Position numbers and translations under genes: made by a program
The notes under the pieces: generated by a model
Databases searched by the model: none
The model's input: the letters and a program-made list of their open reading frames with translations, nothing else
What the model was told of the DNA's origin: nothing
Shown: positions 7,882 to 17,266 of the stretch, in pieces
How positions within the stretch are numbered: position 1 is the stretch's first letter
How the letters are laid out: each line of letters begins with the position of its first letter
NCBI RefSeq assembly: GCF_902364365.1
Contig: NZ_CABJDN010000003.1
Location: forward strand, 186,001-250,000
Length of the DNA stretch: 64,000 bases
Source of the DNA: Bacteroides intestinalis
Lineage (GTDB): Bacteria; Bacteroidota; Bacteroidia; Bacteroidales; Bacteroidaceae
Direction of reading: 5' to 3'

Positions 7882-9228
7882 TCAATCTTTCTTATCGGAA
7901 TCCGACGGAGGAGTATTGATGGTGAACTTCACTTTAAGAATACGGCGGTTATCCATCTCCAGGACTTCAAATTCATAGTGATCGTAGGTAACCTTTTCAT
8001 GCAGGGAAGGAAATTCACCTTTCAGTTCTAGCAGTAATCCTGCAAGCGTATCAGAATCACCCGCTACTTCATCAAAGACTTCCTCGTCCACCTTCGTAAT
8101 CTTATAAAAGTCCGTCAACTGAGTTTTGGCTTCAAACACCCACGTATGATCGTTCAGCACTGCATACGTACGTTCTTCATCATCATATTCGTCGTGAATC
8201 TCCCCTACTATCTCTTCGATGATATCCTCCATTGTCACAATTCCCGAAGTACCGCCGAATTCATCAACCACAATAGCTATATGAATCTTATTGGCCTGAA
8301 AATCACGCAACAAATCATCAATCATCTTGGTTTCCGGAACAAAATAGGCCGGACGTATCAGTGACTGCCAACGGAAATCCACCTTATTCAAATGAGGCAG
8401 CAGGTCCTTGATATATAAGATACCCTTAATATTATCCCGGTTATCGGAATAAATAGGAATACGGGAATAAGCATTTTCGATGATACATTGCAATACATCC
8501 TTGAAAGGCGTGCGGATATCCAGATCGACTACGTCCAGACGGGAAGTCATCACCTCCTTCGCCGTTTCACCGCCAAAACGAATGATACCCTCCAGAATAT
8601 TATTCTCTTCCTTCAGCTCCGCCTTATCCGTCAGCTCAAGGGCGTGAGAAAGCTCGTCTACCGAGATATTATGGTTTTTGCGGGCAAAATGCTTGTTCAG
8701 GAATGAAGTGGAACGCACCAGCATGGAAGCTACCGGATAAAAGAGGGAACGAAACATCCAGATACCCGGGGCGGAGAAACGGCAGAAAGCCAACGTCTTC
8801 TGGGCTGAATAAATCTTCGGCATGATTTCACCGAAAAGAAGCAGCAGGAAGGTCAGGATGACGGTCAGTATCAGAAATTCCGCAATAGGAGAATGAAACT
8901 CAAACACGCTCATGAAGAAGAAGTTGCAGAGCACGATGATGGTTACATTCACAAAATTATTCGTTATCAGAATGGTTGCCAGCAACCTTTCCGTGTCATC
9001 CAGTAGTTTGCGAATTTTCTCGTCCGAGGGGTGTTTCTTCTCGTCAATGGCGTTCAGGTCGGATGGAGAAAGAGAGAAAAAGGCTATTTCTGAAGCTGAG
9101 GCAAAGCCGGATACGAACAACAGCAAGCCTGCCAACACAATGGCGATGATTGCCGAAATAGTAGGGCTATGTACGGATATACCATTAAAAACATTTGCCA
9201 ACTGGCATAAATAAGCGTCTGGGTCCAA
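7882..9228 (-). CDS. gldE: GldE-like CNNM/CBS-domain membrane protein
   Basis: A 448-residue protein with an N-terminal CNNM (DUF21) domain of four membrane segments (about 22-190), a CBS pair (about 205-340) and a C-terminal CorC/HlyC transporter-associated domain (about 355-440). This is the HlyC/CorC family, linked to Mg/Co transport. Bacteroidetes members are called GldE because of gliding motility work in Flavobacterium, although Bacteroides does not glide. The start is a TTG (9226-9228); no ATG is available before the first membrane segment. Upstream by 23 bp is ssb, and ssb-gldE order is conserved in the phylum. Confidence 0.9.
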   Translation of the reverse strand: MDPDAYLCQLANVFNGISVHSPTISAIIAIVLAGLLLFVSGFASASEIAFFSLSPSDLNAIDEKKHPSDEKIRKLLDDTERLLATILITNNFVNVTIIVLCNFFFMSVFEFHSPIAEFLILTVILTFLLLLFGEIMPKIYSAQKTLAFCRFSAPGIWMFRSLFYPVASMLVRSTSFLNKHFARKNHNISVDELSHALELTDKAELKEENNILEGIIRFGGETAKEVMTSRLDVVDLDIRTPFKDVLQCIIENAYSRIPIYSDNRDNIKGILYIKDLLPHLNKVDFRWQSLIRPAYFVPETKMIDDLLRDFQANKIHIAIVVDEFGGTSGIVTMEDIIEEIVGEIHDEYDDEERTYAVLNDHTWVFEAKTQLTDFYKITKVDEEVFDEVAGDSDTLAGLLLELKGEFPSLHEKVTYDHYEFEVLEMDNRRILKVKFTINTPPSDSDKKD

Positions 9229-9251
9229 AGATCTTGGTTTTAGTTAAACAA

Positions 9252-9710
9252 TTAGAACGGTAAATCGTCCGTTGTATTATCTTGTGCAGGGGTTGCCTGC
9301 GATTGCGCCATAGGTTGTGCAGGAGCACCTTGTGACATACCCGGTTGCGGAGCGGCAGCACCCGGTGCAGCAGTTCCTCTGGGGCTCAGCATTTCCATAG
9401 AGTCCACAAAGATTTCCGTAACATAGCGCTTTGCGCCGGTCTGATCATCGTATGAACGGGTACGTATTTTGCCTTCCACATAAAGTTTATCCCCTTTATG
9501 CACATATTTTTCGGCTGTTTCTGCCAGTCCGCGCCAAAGTACCAGATTGTGCCATTCCGTCCTTTCGGGTACCTGCGTACCGTTAGCCAATGTGTATGCA
9601 CGGTCTGTAGTAGCCAAAGGCAAAGAAGCCACAGCGATACCGGAATCAAGGTATCTTACTTCAGGGTCCCTACCTACATTTCCAATCAATATTACTTTAT
9701 TTACTGACAT
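9252..9710 (-). CDS. ssb: Single-stranded DNA-binding protein
   Basis: A 152-residue SSB with the OB fold in residues 1-110 (MSVNKVILIGNVGRDPEVRY start, WHNLVLWRGLAETAEKY core), a Gly/Gln/Pro/Ala-rich flexible linker and the acidic tip DDLPF that docks repair and replication proteins. It protects ssDNA in replication and repair. It lies between mutY and gldE on the same strand, which is a common Bacteroidetes arrangement. Confidence 0.96.
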   Translation of the reverse strand: MSVNKVILIGNVGRDPEVRYLDSGIAVASLPLATTDRAYTLANGTQVPERTEWHNLVLWRGLAETAEKYVHKGDKLYVEGKIRTRSYDDQTGAKRYVTEIFVDSMEMLSPRGTAAPGAAAPQPGMSQGAPAQPMAQSQATPAQDNTTDDLPF

Positions 9711-9788
9711 AAGCCTTTTTTCTTTTTATTTGAATTTGCTGCCAAAATTAAACAGAATAATCACACAATGCAAGAGTTAGCGCAACTT

Positions 9789-10829
9789 TTATAGATATTT
9801 CTCCAGAAAGGCATGCACCAGGCGAGAGACCGCATACTGCTCCAAATCCTCTGTTTTCACCCGCTGGAAGGCAGAAAAAGAAGTGGAATTTTCCGGTAAA
9901 ACAACTTCATAGAAATTGGCATAAATCACCCTGTGAGAGAGCACATGCTTCACATTTCCACTGATTAAACGCAATCCCGAAACCTCCCCGTCTGCAAAAA
10001 GCACACGTACCTGGGGCAATTCACGAAACTCTTCTTCCGTCACAGGCGCTTCCGTTTCTATCAGCGGAAATTCGAAAAGATTTTTCCAGATATCATCCTC
10101 CGTCCGCTTATGTAAGTAGGTACACGCGCCCACACGTACATATATATAATTGAAATAACGATTGGTGGTTTTCGTCTTATGCTGCTTTACGGGCAACTTC
10201 GTTATCGTACCCTCCTTCAAGGCCGAGCAGCTGTCAACCAAAGGGCAAAACAGGCAATTCGGTGATTGCGGCGTACATTGTATGGCACCGAAATCCATTA
10301 TCGCCTGATTGTAGACAGCAGGCTGCGATTTATCCATCATCTCATCTGCCAAAGCAGCAAACAATTTCTTGCCTTCCGTACTGTCCACCGGCGTATCGAT
10401 GCCGAAATAGCGCGAAAGCACACGATAGACATTCCCGTCCACCACTGCATAAGGCATACCGTAGGCGGATGAGCAAATAGCCGCAGCAGTATAGTCCCCT
10501 ACCCCCTTCAACGCACGCACCCCTTCATAAGTAACCGGAAAAACACCATTCATACTTTTTGCCGCCGCATGCAGATTACGTGCACGGGAATAATACCCCA
10601 GTCCCTGCCAGCATTTCATCACCTCATCTTCCGGTGCTTCAGCCAAGGCTGTCACATTAGGAAAACGATGGATAAAACGCAAAAAATAATCATAACCCTG
10701 CGCTACCCGGGTCTGTTGCAGTATAATCTCTGAAATCCATATAATATAAGGGTCGGTGGTATTCCGCCAAGGCAATTCACGCTTGTTTTCGGCATACCAG
10801 GCTATCAATTTCTCACTAAATATATTCAT
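9789..10829 (-). CDS. mutY: A/G-specific adenine DNA glycosylase
   Basis: A 346-residue base-excision repair enzyme that removes adenine opposite 8-oxoguanine. Seen are the helix-hairpin-helix (LKGVGDYTAAAICSSAYG, about residues 107-124), the catalytic Asp in VVDGNVYRVLSR, and the four-cysteine [4Fe-4S] loop CTPQSPNCLFCPLVDSC (about 189-205). The C-terminal NUDIX-like domain (about 225-340) that reads 8-oxoG is present. The 270-bp region upstream up to the HU gene holds only promoter-like sequence. Confidence 0.95.
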   Translation of the reverse strand: MNIFSEKLIAWYAENKRELPWRNTTDPYIIWISEIILQQTRVAQGYDYFLRFIHRFPNVTALAEAPEDEVMKCWQGLGYYSRARNLHAAAKSMNGVFPVTYEGVRALKGVGDYTAAAICSSAYGMPYAVVDGNVYRVLSRYFGIDTPVDSTEGKKLFAALADEMMDKSQPAVYNQAIMDFGAIQCTPQSPNCLFCPLVDSCSALKEGTITKLPVKQHKTKTTNRYFNYIYVRVGACTYLHKRTEDDIWKNLFEFPLIETEAPVTEEEFRELPQVRVLFADGEVSGLRLISGNVKHVLSHRVIYANFYEVVLPENSTSFSAFQRVKTEDLEQYAVSRLVHAFLEKYL

Positions 10830-11042
10830 CTCTATTACAGATAGTTATAAAAGTCTAAAAAGGGCAACGTCTTTCGCCTTGGATGGCTAACTTCTTCACA
10901 ATTTATGGCTACATCCCTAATATAAAAGCGTGTAGCCCTTCCTACAGCACAAAAATAGTTCTTTTTCCCCCAACAAACCTTAATCAAAAGACTTTTTTAG
11001 AAAATTGTCCAGAATATATTTTTTAGAGAGCGTAAAAAGCTA

Positions 11043-11050
11043 TATATTTG
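11043..11050 (+). promoter_or_regulatory. -7 element for the HU gene
   Basis: TATATTTG matches TAnnTTTG 50 bp before the HU start codon. The surrounding 10830-11100 region is AT-rich with no gene. Confidence 0.5.
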
Positions 11051-11100
11051 CAGTCCAAAAAATTAGGAAACTATAGTAATAATATTTTTTTTAAAGAAAA

Positions 11101-11376
11101 ATGACTAAAGCTGATATTGTAAACGAAATTACAAAGAACACCGGGATTGACAAAGTAACAGTGCTTACTACGGTTGAAGCGTTCATGGACACAGTAAAGG
11201 CATCTTTATCAAAAGATGAAAATGTTTACCTCCGCGGGTTTGGTAGCTTCGTAGTGAAGAAAAGAGCACAGAAAACTGCTCGTAACATCTCAAAGAATAC
11301 TACGATTATCATTCCGGAACACAACATTCCGGCATTTAAGCCTGCAAAAACATTCACCATCTCCGTGAAGAAATAA
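11101..11376 (+). CDS. HU-family DNA-binding protein
   Basis: A 91-residue histone-like protein. It has the N-terminal helical dimer part and the DNA-wrapping beta arms, with RGFGSFVVKKRAQKTARN (about residues 42-59) and the arm tip IIIPEHNIPAFKPAKTF, where the conserved Pro intercalates in DNA. It is a nucleoid protein of the HU/IHF type. A 30-residue basic peptide gene follows after 36 nt, and both precede a strong terminator at 11529. Confidence 0.93.
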   Translation: MTKADIVNEITKNTGIDKVTVLTTVEAFMDTVKASLSKDENVYLRGFGSFVVKKRAQKTARNISKNTTIIIPEHNIPAFKPAKTFTISVKK

Positions 11377-11412
11377 TAAACAAGAGTATTAACCCATTAA
11401 ATTATTGAAGCT

Positions 11413-11505
11413 ATGCCTAGCGGAAAGAAGAAAAAAAGACATAAAATGTCTACGCACAAGCGTAAAAAAAGACTAAGAAAGAACAGACATAAAAGCAAAA
11501 AGTAA
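11413..11505 (+). CDS. AURKAIP1/COX24 (mS38-like) short basic protein
   Basis: A 30-residue, extremely basic peptide (ATG 11413, TAA 11503-11505). Its core KRHKMSTHKRKKRLRKNRHK resembles the COX24/AURKAIP1 C-terminal domain, known in mitochondria as ribosomal small-subunit protein mS38. Bacteroidetes genomes carry such short genes annotated as AURKAIP1/COX24 domain proteins; a ribosomal role is likely but is inference here. It sits between HU and RNase G and ends before the hairpin at 11529. Confidence 0.8.
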   Translation: MPSGKKKKRHKMSTHKRKKRLRKNRHKSKK

Positions 11506-11528
11506 TTTTTAGTCTGAAGGACAGAAAT

Positions 11529-11577
11529 AAAGAACAAACTTGTGAAGCTATTTGTCTCGCGAGTTTGTTCTTTGTTT
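11529..11577 (+). terminator. Terminator after the HU/COX24-like unit
   Basis: A perfect 12-bp stem, AAAGAACAAACT (11529-11540) with AGTTTGTTCTTT (11562-11573), is followed by GTTT. It closes the HU unit and separates it from RNase G. Confidence 0.75.
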
Positions 11578-11656
11578 AAGTAACAAATTGTAGTCGGCAA
11601 GGTGACAAGGAAAAAGAAGATAAGGAAGATAGTCGCAATACACTTCCTCTTATAAA

Positions 11657-11689
11657 CTCGTCAACTTAGAACCTCGTCAACTTTAGAAC
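11657..11689 (+). repeat. Tandem duplication of a 16/17-bp unit before RNase G
   Basis: CTCGTCAACTTAGAAC (11657-11672) is followed directly by CTCGTCAACTTTAGAAC (11673-11689), which differs by one inserted T. It lies in the 5' leader of the RNase G gene; the function is unknown. Confidence 0.7.
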
Positions 11690-11707
11690 CTAAAAAGCAA
11701 AAAAATT

Positions 11708-13282
11708 GTGACAAGTGAACTCGTTGTAGACGTACAGCCCAAAGAGGTCTCCATCGCCCTGCTCGAAGACAAGAGCCTGGTGGAACTTCAAAGCGAAGGA
11801 AGAAACCTTTCTTTCTCGGTGGGCAACATGTATTTAGGACGAATCAAGAAATTGATGCCCGGCCTGAATGCCTGCTTCGTGGACGTGGGTTACGAGAAAG
11901 ATGCTTTTCTTCATTATCTGGACTTAGGTCCTCAATTTAACTCGTTAGAGAAGTACGTAAAGCAAACTTTAAGCGATAAAAAGAAACTACCGCAAATCAC
12001 CAAGGCAACCATACTTCCCGATCTTGAAAAAGACGGCACCGTAGCCAATACACTCAAGGTGGGACAAGAAGTAGTGGTGCAAATTGTCAAGGAGCCTATC
12101 TCTACCAAGGGTCCGCGCCTGACTTCCGAAATCTCATTTGCCGGAAGATATCTGGTGCTGATACCTTTCAACGACAAGGTTTCCGTATCACAAAAAATTA
12201 AATCGAGCGAAGAACGAGCCCGCCTCAAGCAATTGCTGATGAGCATCAAACCGAAGAATTTCGGAGTGATCGTCCGCACCGTTGCCGAAGGAAAACGCGT
12301 AGCCGAACTCGACGGAGAGCTTAAAGTTTTATTAAAGCACTGGGAAGATGCTGTCACCAAAATACAGAAAGCTACCAAATTCCCGACATTGATTTACGAA
12401 GAAACCAGCCGCGCCGTAGGCTTATTGCGCGACTTGTTCAATCCTTCTTTCGAGAACATCCACGTCAACGACGAAGCCGTGTTCCACGAAATCAAGGATT
12501 ACGTAACTCTTATCGCCCCTGACCGGGCAGGAATCGTAAAACTGTATAAAGGACAACTCCCCATTTACGACAATTTTGGTATCACCAAGCAGATCAAGTC
12601 TTCGTTTGGCAAGACGGTTTCATACAAGAGTGGTGCCTACCTGATTATTGAGCATACTGAGGCGCTTCACGTAGTAGACGTGAACAGCGGTAACCGCACC
12701 AAGAATGCCAACGGGCAGGAGGCCAACGCACTCGAAGTGAATCTGGGAGCTGCCGACGAACTGGCTCGCCAGCTGCGACTGAGAGATATGGGTGGTATCA
12801 TTGTGGTGGACTTCATTGATATGAACGAAGCCGAAAACAGACAAAAGCTTTACGAACGTATGTGTGCCAACATGCAGAAAGACAGGGCAAGACATAACAT
12901 CCTACCGCTCAGCAAATTTGGACTGATGCAGATTACCCGCCAGCGTGTGCGCCCGGCAATGGATGTCAATACCACAGAAATCTGTCCCACCTGTTTCGGA
13001 AAAGGCACCATCAAGTCCTCTATCCTCTTTACGGACACTTTAGAGAGTAAAATTGACTACTTAGTCAACAAACTGAAGATTAAGAAATTCTCGTTACACA
13101 TCCACCCGTATATTGCTGCTTACATCAACCAGGGACTTGTTTCCCTGAAACGGAAATGGCAGATGAAATACGGATTTGGTATCAAGATTATTCCAAGCCA
13201 GAAACTCGCGTTCCTGGAATATGTATTCTACGACCCGCAAGGGGAAGAGATTGACATGAAGGAAGAATTCGAAATTAAATAA
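11708..13282 (+). CDS. rng: Ribonuclease G/E family endoribonuclease
   Basis: A 524-residue RNase G-type protein that would cut single-stranded RNA in rRNA maturation and mRNA decay. It has the N-terminal S1 domain (about residues 35-130), the catalytic DNase I-like part with the metal-binding aspartates in HVVDVNSGN and IIVVDFIDM, and the Zn-link CPTCFGKG (about 430-437) used for dimer contacts. There is no long RNase E scaffold tail. The start is GTG at 11708. A strong terminator follows directly. Confidence 0.93.
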   Translation: MTSELVVDVQPKEVSIALLEDKSLVELQSEGRNLSFSVGNMYLGRIKKLMPGLNACFVDVGYEKDAFLHYLDLGPQFNSLEKYVKQTLSDKKKLPQITKATILPDLEKDGTVANTLKVGQEVVVQIVKEPISTKGPRLTSEISFAGRYLVLIPFNDKVSVSQKIKSSEERARLKQLLMSIKPKNFGVIVRTVAEGKRVAELDGELKVLLKHWEDAVTKIQKATKFPTLIYEETSRAVGLLRDLFNPSFENIHVNDEAVFHEIKDYVTLIAPDRAGIVKLYKGQLPIYDNFGITKQIKSSFGKTVSYKSGAYLIIEHTEALHVVDVNSGNRTKNANGQEANALEVNLGAADELARQLRLRDMGGIIVVDFIDMNEAENRQKLYERMCANMQKDRARHNILPLSKFGLMQITRQRVRPAMDVNTTEICPTCFGKGTIKSSILFTDTLESKIDYLVNKLKIKKFSLHIHPYIAAYINQGLVSLKRKWQMKYGFGIKIIPSQKLAFLEYVFYDPQGEEIDMKEEFEIK

Positions 13283-13283
13283 G

Positions 13284-13324
13284 AAAGACGGCGAAGTAAA
13301 TCAGAAACTTCGCCGTCTTTTTTG
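13284..13324 (+). terminator. Strong rho-independent terminator of rng
   Basis: AAAGACGGCGAAGT (13284-13297) pairs perfectly with ACTTCGCCGTCTTT (13307-13320), followed by more T residues. Confidence 0.92.
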
Positions 13325-13396
13325 TTTTTCCCGCCAACTTTTCAAAATCAATGGCCGATATCTAAAAGAAACTCACCATTTATATAGAAGCGACCA

Positions 13397-14578
13397 TCAC
13401 TCCCCTGCACATGCAAGGTGATAAATCTCTTTACTGTCCTGCTTTGTCAGCTTCACATAGTTCCCTACCAACTCTCCTTTATTGCGGTGCAGACTATCCG
13501 CCAGACGGTCAATATCAGGATTTTCAACACCCAGTTCTTTAAATGTCACAGGCAGACCAAGAGAGCTAAAGAAAGCTTTCAGCTTACCAATACCTTCCAA
13601 AGCAACCGCTTTCTTATCTTCTGATTCAGGAACGCCCCATACACGAACGGCATATTGGGCAATCTTTCCTACATTATACTCTACCATCCACGTCATCCAG
13701 GCAGGGAAGATAACAGATAACCCGGCACCATGGGTAACACCATAAATAGCGCTGATTTCATGCTCCAGGAAGTGCGAAGCCCAATCTTCCTCACAACCTA
13801 CGCCACAGGTACCATTATGCGCAATCATGCCCGCCCACATCAAGTTGGCACGCGCACCGTAATCTTCAGGATTTCTCATTACCTTGGGAGCTTCATTGAT
13901 GATAGCCATTAAAGTGCCTTCACAAAGACGATCTCCAATTTCCACCTCCTGAGTGTTCGTAAAATAACGCTCCATGATATGAGCCATCATATCAGCCACA
14001 CCACAGGCTGTCTGAAAGGGCGGCAAAGTATAAGTAAGTTCCGGATTCATAATAGAGAATATCGGACGCAAAACTTCCGGTACACGCAGGCTGAGTTTCT
14101 GCAAACCGTCCAGTTTCGTTATAACCGTATTACCGGAACCTTCACTTCCGGCAGCAGGAATAGTCAGCACAACAGCTACTTTCAGCGCTTTAGTCACTTT
14201 AGCCTTTCCGATATAGAAATCCCAGAAGTCACCTTCATAAAGCACACCTGCCGCTATGGCTTTGGCTGTATCAATGACAGAACCACCACCCACAGGCAAC
14301 AGCATATCAGCCTGTTCACGGCGGCAGAATTCAATGCCTTCATACACTTTTGTATCCACCGGATTCGGCTGCACGCCACCCATCAAACAATATTCAATCC
14401 CTGCTTCCTGCAAGGACTGCTTCACCCTATCCAGCAAACCACTCCGCACGACAGAGCCACCGCCGTACACAATCATCACTTTCTGCGCACCATGCTTCCG
14501 CGCCAGTGCACCGACTTGCATTTCCGTATCCTTACCGAATACAAATTCGGTAGGACTGTAAAAGACGAAATTATTCAT
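13397..14578 (-). CDS. Iron-containing alcohol dehydrogenase (butanol dehydrogenase BdhA/YqhD type)
   Basis: A 393-residue group III alcohol dehydrogenase. The nucleotide-binding part has VYGGGSVVRSG and LPVGGGSVIDTAKAIAAG (about residues 97-114); the metal site uses Asp and His residues in GVADMMAHIMERY, HFLEHEISAIYGVTHGAGLSVIFPAW and a further His downstream. Such enzymes reduce aldehydes to alcohols with NAD(P)H and help redox balance or detoxification. The gene stands alone, convergent with rng, so the substrate is not indicated. Confidence 0.9.
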   Translation of the reverse strand: MNNFVFYSPTEFVFGKDTEMQVGALARKHGAQKVMIVYGGGSVVRSGLLDRVKQSLQEAGIEYCLMGGVQPNPVDTKVYEGIEFCRREQADMLLPVGGGSVIDTAKAIAAGVLYEGDFWDFYIGKAKVTKALKVAVVLTIPAAGSEGSGNTVITKLDGLQKLSLRVPEVLRPIFSIMNPELTYTLPPFQTACGVADMMAHIMERYFTNTQEVEIGDRLCEGTLMAIINEAPKVMRNPEDYGARANLMWAGMIAHNGTCGVGCEEDWASHFLEHEISAIYGVTHGAGLSVIFPAWMTWMVEYNVGKIAQYAVRVWGVPESEDKKAVALEGIGKLKAFFSSLGLPVTFKELGVENPDIDRLADSLHRNKGELVGNYVKLTKQDSKEIYHLACAGE

Positions 14579-14678
14579 AATTTATTATATTATTATATGC
14601 GAAATACCGGCATAAAGTAGTATAGCCATAATAAGAGTTTACGTTTCTCCACAACCGAAGGGATAAAAGTCCCCACAA

Positions 14679-15734
14679 CTACATCATAAAATTACTGAAC
14701 AGGAAGAAGCAAGCATCGCCAACCTCCGGAAGTTCTTTCTTGCGGGAAAGATGAATGCCGCACCGGGAACAAAAATCCTTCAACAAGAATTCAGTTTTGT
14801 TATCTTCCACCTCAATGACGTGAGGTTTATTACCCTGCTCGCGCAAAACATTGACTAACTTCAATAGTAACTCCTCTGGATTGTTGTTCAAAGCATCCTG
14901 AGTCAAAATGGGAAATACCAACTCGTTGGCGGTATCCAAACAAAGTAATACGGTAGGGAGGTAAGGAGCTTCATCCTCATCTGCATCTATGGGCGTCGGC
15001 ATATGCAGATACTTCATTTGTAATGTCCCGGAAACAGGCAACTTTTTCATCTCGCCTGCCAGTATGTCGTTGGCAAACTTTGGTGCAACACACTCATCAG
15101 GCAGAAAAGCAGGAAGCTGAGTAATATTCCACTCGTATGTACCATCGGAATTGGGAATAAGGTACGGAACAGATTTTCCACCCTTTGCGGTAGGATAGTT
15201 GCCATTTACATCAAAGCCCAGCTTTACAAAGTCAGAGGTTGTCACCTTTGCCGCCACAGCAATAGCGGCCCGAAGCGCCTCAACGATATCACGCGCATCC
15301 TCCATACAAGTGATGCCATACTGCATCTTTCCAGGCTGATACCGGGTAAAGTCAGGCCAGCCTTTAGAGCGTCGAATCTTCAGCTTATGGGCATCGGCAT
15401 AATTACGGATAATTTTCTTTGTTTTCACATCCATGTCAGATGCTTGCATAAAGTCGCAATTGATACAATCGAAAGTTGTTGTCATTTCAAACATTTCGAT
15501 TTCTGAGAGATGTTCATTGCCTAAGCTGATAGTTTTCAAATAAGTAGTGAAACCTTTTCGCCCCCGGTAGAAACCCAAGGCAAGGTGTTCACCTGCATTT
15601 CCCATCACGCAACAATATCCGGTTTCCCCATCGGATAGGCGAAATGCAAATACATCACTATCTGTCAACTCTTTCCACAATTCTGTGTCCCGATATTGAA
15701 ATGCTACCGCAAGCATGTCGTCTACAAGAATCAT
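14679..15734 (-). CDS. Hypothetical protein (DUF7309/DUF6930-like)
   Basis: A 351-residue soluble protein without a signal peptide or membrane segment. The N-terminal half (LWKELTDSDVFAFRLSDG, then LALGFYRGRKG) resembles what I recall as DUF7309, and the C-terminal part (KPHVIEVEDNKTEFLLKDFC) resembles DUF6930; the two often occur together in one protein of unknown function. Cysteine pairs occur at CINCDF (about residues 90-93) and FCSRCGIHL (about 325-328), which might bind a metal. It is a monocistronic unit with no informative neighbours. The domain names are from memory. Confidence 0.6.
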   Translation of the reverse strand: MILVDDMLAVAFQYRDTELWKELTDSDVFAFRLSDGETGYCCVMGNAGEHLALGFYRGRKGFTTYLKTISLGNEHLSEIEMFEMTTTFDCINCDFMQASDMDVKTKKIIRNYADAHKLKIRRSKGWPDFTRYQPGKMQYGITCMEDARDIVEALRAAIAVAAKVTTSDFVKLGFDVNGNYPTAKGGKSVPYLIPNSDGTYEWNITQLPAFLPDECVAPKFANDILAGEMKKLPVSGTLQMKYLHMPTPIDADEDEAPYLPTVLLCLDTANELVFPILTQDALNNNPEELLLKLVNVLREQGNKPHVIEVEDNKTEFLLKDFCSRCGIHLSRKKELPEVGDACFFLFSNFMM

Positions 15735-15894
15735 TTTTCTAATTATTTATGGTTATAAATGTATTATTTTGTTCAAAGATAGGAAAAAAATTGAGACTTA
15801 GCGCAGGGCGCAGTAATAAGCCTGATAAATAGCACGGTGCTTTCATTTTTTTGCTAAATATCATGTCGTTTTCGGGAATAATCAATATCTTTAC

Positions 15895-16047
15895 ATGAAA
15901 TATCAAGTTAAATCAATTGAAATGGAGCGTATCAATAGATTACAAGTCGTTTTAGCAGAGAACGTTGAAACTTTCGATAAAATAGCTAATCTTCTGAATG
16001 TTGATATGAAAGAGAGATTCTATGACTCAAGCGGTTATATTGCCTAA
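15895..16047 (+). pseudogene. Remnant of an XRE-type regulator lacking its HTH core
   Basis: An ATG-to-TAA frame of 50 codons. MERINRLQVVLAE (from codon 10) looks like the start of the common Bacteroides XRE regulators (INRLKVVLAEK...TNKWLAEQ...), and NVETFDKIANLLNVDMKE looks like their end, where ETLxKIAxxLxVDxKELL follows the helix-turn-helix. The whole HTH in between, about 30 residues, is missing in frame. It is probably a relic of an internal deletion rather than a functional peptide. It lies 80 bp upstream of the broken RhuM gene. Confidence 0.6.
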
Positions 16048-16127
16048 AAACCGTAGCGATTTGAGAATAGTTTTAAAATAAATAATAATTAAGGAGTGAA
16101 GGGCAATTCTAACATTTAGAAGTATAC

Positions 16128-17143
16128 ATGGAACAACAAGATGAAATCATCATATATCAGTCTCAGGATGGTACGATAAAAGTTGATGTACTATTCTCTG
16201 AAGAGACGGTTTGGCTGACACAGACGCAGATTGGGTCTCTGTTTGGAAAGGCTAAATCTACTATAAGTGAGCATATCAAAAATATCTTCGAGGAAGGAGA
16301 ACTGAATGAAAATATGGTTGTTCGGAAATTCCGAACAACCACTCAGCATGGTGCGATCGAAAATAAGACCCAAAGCCACGAAGTTAATTATTACAATCTG
16401 GATGTAATTATCTCAGTTGGCTATCGGGTGAAATCTGTGCAAGGTACGCAGTTTCGTATTTGGGCGACACAGCGTTTGAGGGATTATATCATCAAGGGAT
16501 TTGCTCTGAACGATGAGCGATTCAAGAGCGGCTCGTCAATGAACTACTTTCGGGAACTGTTAGACAGAATTCGGGAGATTCGCTTGTCCGAACGGCTTTT
16601 CTATCAACAAATCAAAGATATTTATGCCACAAGCATTGATTACGATCCGTCCGATGAAATGACCCTTGCCTTTTATAAAGAGGTGCAAAACAAACTTCTT
16701 TGGGCGGTCAGCGGGAAAACTGCGGCGGAACTGATCGGGCAAATGCCACATTGCCGCAAATGGGGCTGACATCGACATCTTTACCCAATAAGGTTCGTAA
16801 GGCAGATGTAGAAATTGGAAAGAATTACTTGAATGAAGAAGAGATTGGGCTTTTGAAATTGATCGTAGAACAATTCCTTGCTTATGCAGAGACTCAGGCA
16901 ATACAGCACAAACCGATGTATATGCGGGATTGGATTGAGAAATTGAAGCAGGTACTTACGATGAATGATAAAAACATATTGGAGCACGCGGGATCAATCT
17001 CTCATAAATTGGCACTGCAAAAAGCCGCTGGCGAGTATGACAAATACAAGGAGGTACAAAAACAGTTGGAACGATTGGAAAGCATCAAAGAACTGGAGCA
17101 GGATATTCAAAAACTGAATAAAAATAAGAGAAAAAAGAAATAG
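16128..17143 (+). pseudogene. RhuM-family protein, split by a frameshift
   Basis: The first frame (16128-16769) gives 213 residues of the RhuM family: a DNA-binding-like N-terminus (VWLTQTQIGSLFGKAKSTISEHIKNIFEEGEL) and the ISVGYRVKSVQGTQFRIWATQRL block. The rest of the family sequence (DRANATLPQMGLT...) continues in another frame from about 16740 to 17143. At the break the DNA reads CTGATCGGG, where ELI and DRAN share the same GATC; loss of 7 bp between two GATC copies would give exactly this shift. RhuM proteins are of unknown function, often mobile and near restriction or defence genes. The first frame may still make a truncated protein. Confidence 0.8.
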
Positions 17144-17157
17144 TCTAAATTTAAAAT

Positions 17158-17196
17158 TATAACAGAGACTGAAAAGGACTCTTGGTCTCTGTTATA
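17158..17196. terminator. Hairpin after the RhuM gene
   Basis: A perfect 12-bp stem, TATAACAGAGAC (17158-17169) with GTCTCTGTTATA (17185-17196). It lies between convergent genes (RhuM and PAP2); no T tract follows, so termination is only likely. Confidence 0.6.
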
Positions 17197-17266
17197 ATAC
17201 TTCTGAATATTTTGGTTATCAACAAAATCTTTTCATCTATTTACATAGAGTTGTTTGAGGACTATA

